16,395 nucleotides of DNA, from positions 1-16,395 of the forward strand of contig CAVJGK010000020.1 in NCBI GenBank assembly GCA_963648895.1, given 5' to 3'. The translations under genes and the position numbers were made by a program. This stretch comes from UBA3210 sp963648895 (GTDB lineage Bacteria > Bacillota_I > Bacilli_A > RFN20 > CAG-449). The notes under the pieces are model-generated. The model was not told the origin of the DNA. It saw only the letters and a list, made by a program, of their open reading frames with translations, and made no database searches. This document shows, in pieces, positions 13,415-16,395 of this stretch (the stretch's first letter is position 1; every line of letters starts with the position of its first letter).

Positions 13415-14958
13415 AAATTCTCCTTTTTGTTTTTATTTTGATTAATAAAATAAATTAATAAATCAATAATTAATATAATAATAAATGGAATACTAGCCCC
13501 AAGCATATCAATTCCAACATCTTTAAAAGATGGACCTCTTGATCCGGCAAATATTTGAATGACTTCACTAGATGAAGCTAGAATAAAACTAACTCCAATA
13601 GAAAGAGGATAACTAATATATTTCTTTTTAATAAACATTAAATAAGTTAAAGTTCCAAATAAACTCATTGCCATAAATAAGCCAAAATGACCAATTAATT
13701 TTCTAATCCAATAAGAAAATGTCGCAATATCTTTAATATATGGTTGTCTAGTAATACTTACTTTAATAGTCTTTTCTATATGTTTAGAATCATAATCAAG
13801 TGATATTTTAATACTTGTTTCACCTTTTTCTAAAGTACGAATTAAACCATTATCATCAATTACTAAAATAGATGTATCGCCACTTTCATATTTAACATTT
13901 TTATATGTTGCTTCTTTATTAAATGAAATATCTAATTTAGTTGAATTTAATACGCTTAAAGATAAAGTATCATCATTTAAAGTATTATTGATAATAATTT
14001 CACTTGGGAATACATCATAAGTTTGTAAACTTGTTTCAAATAACTTAAATTCACTACTTCTAGAATAAACTTCTAAAGATAGATTAGAATTTGATTTATA
14101 AATATATAATTTATTGTTTTTAACTTCTGCATAATCTTCATCAACTTTGTAATATATATCATTAATATTTCCATCAGTTGGTAAATAAGAATAACTTAGA
14201 TCATAACAACTATTTACATATAATTTTTCTTCTAATAAAGATAAAGAATAAGAAGTAATAGAATTAGTTATTGAACTGGTACCAGTTTTAAAATTTAATG
14301 AAGTTTTAATATCATCGTTTAAATTAATATCAATAGAAAAAGATGTATTGCCATTATCAAGATAAAATGCACCATATTGGTTAATAGAAACTACACTTGA
14401 AGTATATTCACATTTATAGATTTTACTATCACTTACTACATCAATATAATGATAAGTATTATAAGTTAAATAGTTATTTTCTTCATATTCACTTCCATCA
14501 ATTAAGATTGTATATTGTGTAACCTTTGGATAAGTTACTTTAATAGGTAAGCTTAAACTTACATTACTATTAGCCTTAGAAGTAATTTTAATTTCACATT
14601 CACCTATAGAATTGAAATTAATTTTGCCATTGTTATCAATAGAAGCAATGGAAGGATCACTACTAACAAAAGATAAAGATTTATTAGAAGCTTCTGAAGG
14701 TAAAACACTTAAATCTAGTTTTAAATCTTCACCTAAATAAGTATTGCTTATTTCACTATTTAAAACTATTTGATTTACATCAATATAAACGTTATTTTCT
14801 TTTGTTACCCTATTTAAAAACGATGAAAAAATATTCACCACTTTATTAGATTCATTGCTTGAGGCAGTGCCATTTAATGAAGAATGAACAATAATTAGTG
14901 TTGAACAGATAATATATAAAACTAAACAAATGTATTTAAATATATTCTTTTTTTTCAT
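13411..14958 (-). CDS. VanZ-like membrane protein with Ig-like (Big_2) domains inserted in the first outer loop
   Basis: A 515-residue protein. The first membrane helix (about 7-26) is followed by a short SSLNGTASSNESN segment like the VanZ loop after TM1. Residues about 60-143 form a Big_2 domain (VLPSEASNKSLSFVSSDPSI, then a DNNGKI turn), and a second clear one is at about 320-404 (YESGDTSILVIDDNGLI). The stretch between is beta-rich and probably degenerate Ig-like. The rest of VanZ follows at about 406-515: YWIRKLIGHFGLF with Arg419, Lys420 and His424, then three helices and SSEVIQIFAGSRGPSFKDVG with Glu465, Gln468, Arg474 and Asp480. The function of VanZ proteins is largely unknown; one confers modest teicoplanin resistance. 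The ATG at 14958 has GAGG; an ATG at 15003 lacks one. It ends in TGA overlapping gpsA. Confidence 0.82.
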   Translation of the reverse strand: MKKKNIFKYICLVLYIICSTLIIVHSSLNGTASSNESNKVVNIFSSFLNRVTKENNVYIDVNQIVLNSEISNTYLGEDLKLDLSVLPSEASNKSLSFVSSDPSIASIDNNGKINFNSIGECEIKITSKANSNVSLSLPIKVTYPKVTQYTILIDGSEYEENNYLTYNTYHYIDVVSDSKIYKCEYTSSVVSINQYGAFYLDNGNTSFSIDINLNDDIKTSLNFKTGTSSITNSITSYSLSLLEEKLYVNSCYDLSYSYLPTDGNINDIYYKVDEDYAEVKNNKLYIYKSNSNLSLEVYSRSSEFKLFETSLQTYDVFPSEIIINNTLNDDTLSLSVLNSTKLDISFNKEATYKNVKYESGDTSILVIDDNGLIRTLEKGETSIKISLDYDSKHIEKTIKVSITRQPYIKDIATFSYWIRKLIGHFGLFMAMSLFGTLTYLMFIKKKYISYPLSIGVSFILASSSEVIQIFAGSRGPSFKDVGIDMLGASIPFIIILIIDLLIYFINQNKNKKENL

Positions 14959-14960
14959 AA

Positions 14961-14983
14961 TTACCTCGTATAAGAGTATAGCA
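14961..14983 (-). promoter_or_regulatory. Possible extended -10 and ribosome site of the VanZ-like gene
   Basis: On the - strand TGCTATACT (14983-14975) is a TGn-type extended -10, and CGAGGTAA (14968-14961) is the ribosome binding site that decides the start at 14958. Transcription from this -10 would begin almost at the ribosome site, so the real promoter may lie further upstream. Confidence 0.35.
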
Positions 14984-15016
14984 CTAATAAAATGAAATAT
15001 CATTTATTAAAAATAA

Positions 15017-15046
15017 TTGTAACTACTTTCATCAAATTAGTATACA
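15017..15046 (+). promoter_or_regulatory. Candidate promoter in the gap before upp
   Basis: TTGTAA (15017-15022), an 18-base spacer and TATACA (15041-15046) point toward the decayed gene at 15071. AAAGGAG follows at 15059-15065. The spacing is suited to a small gene starting near 15071, where no start codon now exists. Confidence 0.4.
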
Positions 15047-15115
15047 ATAGATAACTAGAAAGGAGCCAAAATAGAATAATATAAGTTTAAAGTTAATTAT
15101 CTACCTTTAATGAAG

Positions 15116-15144
15116 TTAAAATAATTTCTTATAAACTATATAAT
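15116..15144 (+). promoter_or_regulatory. Candidate promoter of upp
   Basis: TTAAAA (15116-15121), a 17-base spacer and a perfect TATAAT (15139-15144) would start transcription near 15151, leaving a leader of about 120 bases before upp. Confidence 0.45.
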
Positions 15145-15190
15145 AATTCATGGAGACTTTCTAATAAAAAAGAAGACAAAAAAATTAAGA

Positions 15191-15215
15191 TCTTTAATAA
15201 TAAATTTATTAAAGA
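15191..15215 (+). repeat. Hairpin in the upp leader
   Basis: TCTTTAATAA (15191-15200) and TTATTAAAGA (15206-15215) are exact complements around TAAAT. No T-tract follows, and only two G-C pairs support the stem, so it is not a clear terminator. It could be a leader control element or chance AT symmetry. Confidence 0.4.
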
Positions 15216-15269
15216 GTTAGCTAATATTTTGAATTCTATTTATATAACTAATAACATCAGGAGGCTAAT

Positions 15270-15896
15270 ATGTTAAAAGTTTGTAATCACCCTTTAATTG
15301 AAGTAAAGTTAAACCACATGAGAGATGAAAATACTCATCCAAAGGAATTTAGAGAAGCATTAGATGAAATCGCATCTTTAATGACTTATGAAGTATTTAG
15401 AGATTTAGAAGTTGTCGATTGTGATAAAACAATTACTACACCAACTAACGCAGTCTTACCAAAGAAAAAAATCAAACAAAATTTAATCATTGCACCAATC
15501 TTAAGAGCAGGTTTAGGTATGGTCGAAGGTGTTAGAAACATGGTTCCAACTGCTAGAATTGGCCATATTGGTATGTTTAGAAACGAAGAAACATTAGAAC
15601 CACAAGAATACTATTTCAAACTTCCTGAAGTAGAAAATCCATTAGTACTCATTTGTGATCCAATGCTCGCGACAGGTGGTAGCGCTAATGCGGCAATTTC
15701 TGCAGTTAAAAAAAGAGGCTATAACAATATTAGATTAATGTGTTTAGTCGGTGTACCAGAAGGTATTTCTGCAGTCCAAAAAGCACATCCAGATGTCGAT
15801 ATCTATATTGCAGCAGTCGATGATCATTTAAATGAAAAAGGTTATATCTTACCAGGTTTAGGTGACGCTGGTGATAGAATCTTCGGTACTAAGTAA
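15270..15896 (+). CDS. upp: Uracil phosphoribosyltransferase
   Basis: This pyrimidine salvage enzyme makes UMP from uracil and PRPP in the cytoplasm. The 208 residues are standard length. The PRPP-binding loop LICDPMLATGGSA is at 127-139 and the uracil-binding C-terminal stretch YILPGLGDAGDRIFGT at 192-207. APILRAGLGMVEGV (75-88) and the flexible arm GMFRNEETLEPQEYY (101-115) are also typical. AGGAGG precedes the ATG. It is monocistronic: a leader of about 120 bases before, a shared terminator after. No PyrR-type attenuator could be recognised. Confidence 0.97.
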   Translation: MLKVCNHPLIEVKLNHMRDENTHPKEFREALDEIASLMTYEVFRDLEVVDCDKTITTPTNAVLPKKKIKQNLIIAPILRAGLGMVEGVRNMVPTARIGHIGMFRNEETLEPQEYYFKLPEVENPLVLICDPMLATGGSANAAISAVKKRGYNNIRLMCLVGVPEGISAVQKAHPDVDIYIAAVDDHLNEKGYILPGLGDAGDRIFGTK

Positions 15897-15905
15897 TATA
15901 TAAAT

Positions 15906-15941
15906 AAAAATAAGCGAGACTTTGAAGTCTCGCTTTTAGTT
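15906..15941. terminator. Bidirectional terminator between upp and the AbiEii-like gene
   Basis: AAGCGAGACT (15912-15921) pairs perfectly with AGTCTCGCTT (15926-15935) around TTGA. TTTTAGTTT follows on the + strand, and the A-rich left flank gives TTATTTTTATTTA on the - strand. The stop codon of the - strand gene (15938-15936) touches the stem. Confidence 0.9.
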
Positions 15942-16395
15942 TGCAAATGAATTGCTATTTATTATTTTTGTTAATACAGTTATTATTTCTTCATAGGTAA
16001 TTTTAAGCGTTAATAAATTATATGTAATTTTATTAAAATCACTTTCATAGAATTTAGCATCGATAATATCTTTTAAAACATCATTAATATTAATATCATC
16101 ATTCGCAGATAAACATGTTATGTTTTTCTTTCGATCTTCACGCACATTATAAACTAGGATTTTAAACTCAGTTGAATTTATATTGATTTGAGGAAATATC
16201 ATATATAAATCATAAATATGGCGTGAATTACGTTCTACTTTATCATTTAAATAATAATCACAAAGGGCGAATACTTTATCAACAAAAGTTCTTTCTAATG
16301 ATTGAGTTTGAATTGGAAATTCTTCTAATTCAAATTCTTTTATAATATCTTTGTATTGTTCAATAAAGAAATCATAATAATAAGAAGATACATTC
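15936..16395 (-). CDS. AbiEii/AbiGii-type nucleotidyltransferase toxin, C-terminal part (5' end outside window)
   Basis: The - strand frame is open from the right edge (first full codon at 16394) to TAA at 15936, giving 152 residues; the Met at 16202 is internal, not the start. The visible part contains FPIQTQSLERTFVDKVFALC and, a little later, ERNSRHIYDLYM, the LERTF-x-x-K ... RHxYDLY pattern of AbiEii/AbiGii toxin proteins (DUF1814). These are nucleotidyltransferase-fold toxins of type IV toxin-antitoxin systems involved in abortive infection. The N-terminal catalytic G-S and D-x-D region lies outside the window, as would a partner AbiEi-like antitoxin gene, expected upstream, to the right. 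The charged, Ile/Asn-rich C-terminal helices (about the last 70 residues) are not diagnostic. Recognition rests on the middle motif. Confidence 0.75.
   Translation of the reverse strand, partial: NVSSYYYDFFIEQYKDIIKEFELEEFPIQTQSLERTFVDKVFALCDYYLNDKVERNSRHIYDLYMIFPQININSTEFKILVYNVREDRKKNITCLSANDDININDVLKDIIDAKFYESDFNKITYNLLTLKITYEEIITVLTKIINSNSFAN

Larger units (their letters stand above)
15071..15276 (+). pseudogene. Likely decayed small gene upstream of upp (possibly RelE/ParE-like)
   Basis: A good ribosome site (AAAGGAG, 15059-15065) is followed at start-codon distance by ATA GAA TAA, which looks like a ruined ATG GAA AAA. The same frame then reads YKFKVNYLPLMKLK to a stop at 15122. The neighbouring frame is open for 59 codons from 15097 to 15276, giving NEVKIISYKLYNN and then a Lys/Asn-rich stretch ending in ANILNSIYITNN. 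So long an open frame without stops is unlikely by chance at this base composition. KFKVNYLPL plus a shifted IISYKLYNN recalls the N-terminus of RelE/ParE toxins (YxVxYLPLAxxDLxEIxxYI), but the rest does not match clearly. A frameshifted remnant is my reading; the family is a guess. Confidence 0.35.

Noticed and set aside
14959..15003. ATG at 15003 as the start of the VanZ-like gene
   Set aside because: No ribosome site precedes it, whereas GAGG stands correctly before the ATG at 14958, which begins a normal Lys-rich signal-anchor.

Overview
The window is about 16.4 kb of low-GC DNA with AGGAG-type ribosome binding sites, short intergenic gaps and many hairpin-plus-T-tract terminators. It looks like chromosomal sequence from a Bacillota (Firmicutes) lineage, probably in or near the Erysipelotrichia/Acholeplasma-like Bacilli. 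All tryptophans in the recognisable genes are TGG. One gene ends in TGA inside an ATGA start/stop overlap, so TGA is a stop and the Mycoplasma code does not apply. The exact taxon cannot be named from the sequence alone.

Left part (1-4095): the end of a sensor histidine kinase and its terminator, then an apparent operon on the + strand. The operon holds a YhhN-family membrane protein, a PPi-type phosphofructokinase, a dUTPase, an embedded tRNA-Leu(CAG) and a DUF368/PopT-type polyprenyl-phosphate transporter. It ends at a hairpin shared with a convergent LysR gene.

Middle part (4092-9922): a LysR regulator diverges from an AEC-family permease followed by a D-2-hydroxyacid dehydrogenase. The 121-bp divergent gap carries a long inverted repeat, a good operator candidate. 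This looks like a regulated organic-acid (lactate/malate/2-oxoacid) transport and redox module. After it come an M3-family oligoendopeptidase F with its own promoter and, facing it across a bidirectional terminator, a YczE/DUF6198-type membrane protein.

Right part (9884-16395): a membrane-anchored protein with a long Glu/Thr-rich linker and four DUF1508 (YegP-like) units; tRNA-Thr(TGT) with a strong promoter and terminator; a hexapeptide acetyltransferase; and a 71-residue HTH protein whose stop codon overlaps that of the convergent gpsA. gpsA is translationally coupled to an unusual VanZ-like protein whose first extracellular loop is expanded by several hundred residues of Ig-like (Big_2) sequence. 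Then come a 311-bp gap holding what looks like a decayed small gene, the uracil phosphoribosyltransferase gene upp, and, running off the right edge on the - strand, the C-terminal part of an AbiEii/AbiGii-type nucleotidyltransferase toxin.

Most genes are housekeeping: glycolysis, nucleotide salvage and sanitation, phospholipid precursor, envelope lipid carrier recycling, peptide turnover. The less ordinary items are the VanZ/Ig-like architecture coupled to gpsA, the four-unit DUF1508 membrane protein, the LysR/AEC/dehydrogenase module with its dyad, the interleaved 3' ends at 12410-12474, the decayed gene before upp, and the abortive-infection toxin gene at the right edge. I did not find a CRISPR array, an insertion sequence, an intact prophage or a clearly new multi-gene system.
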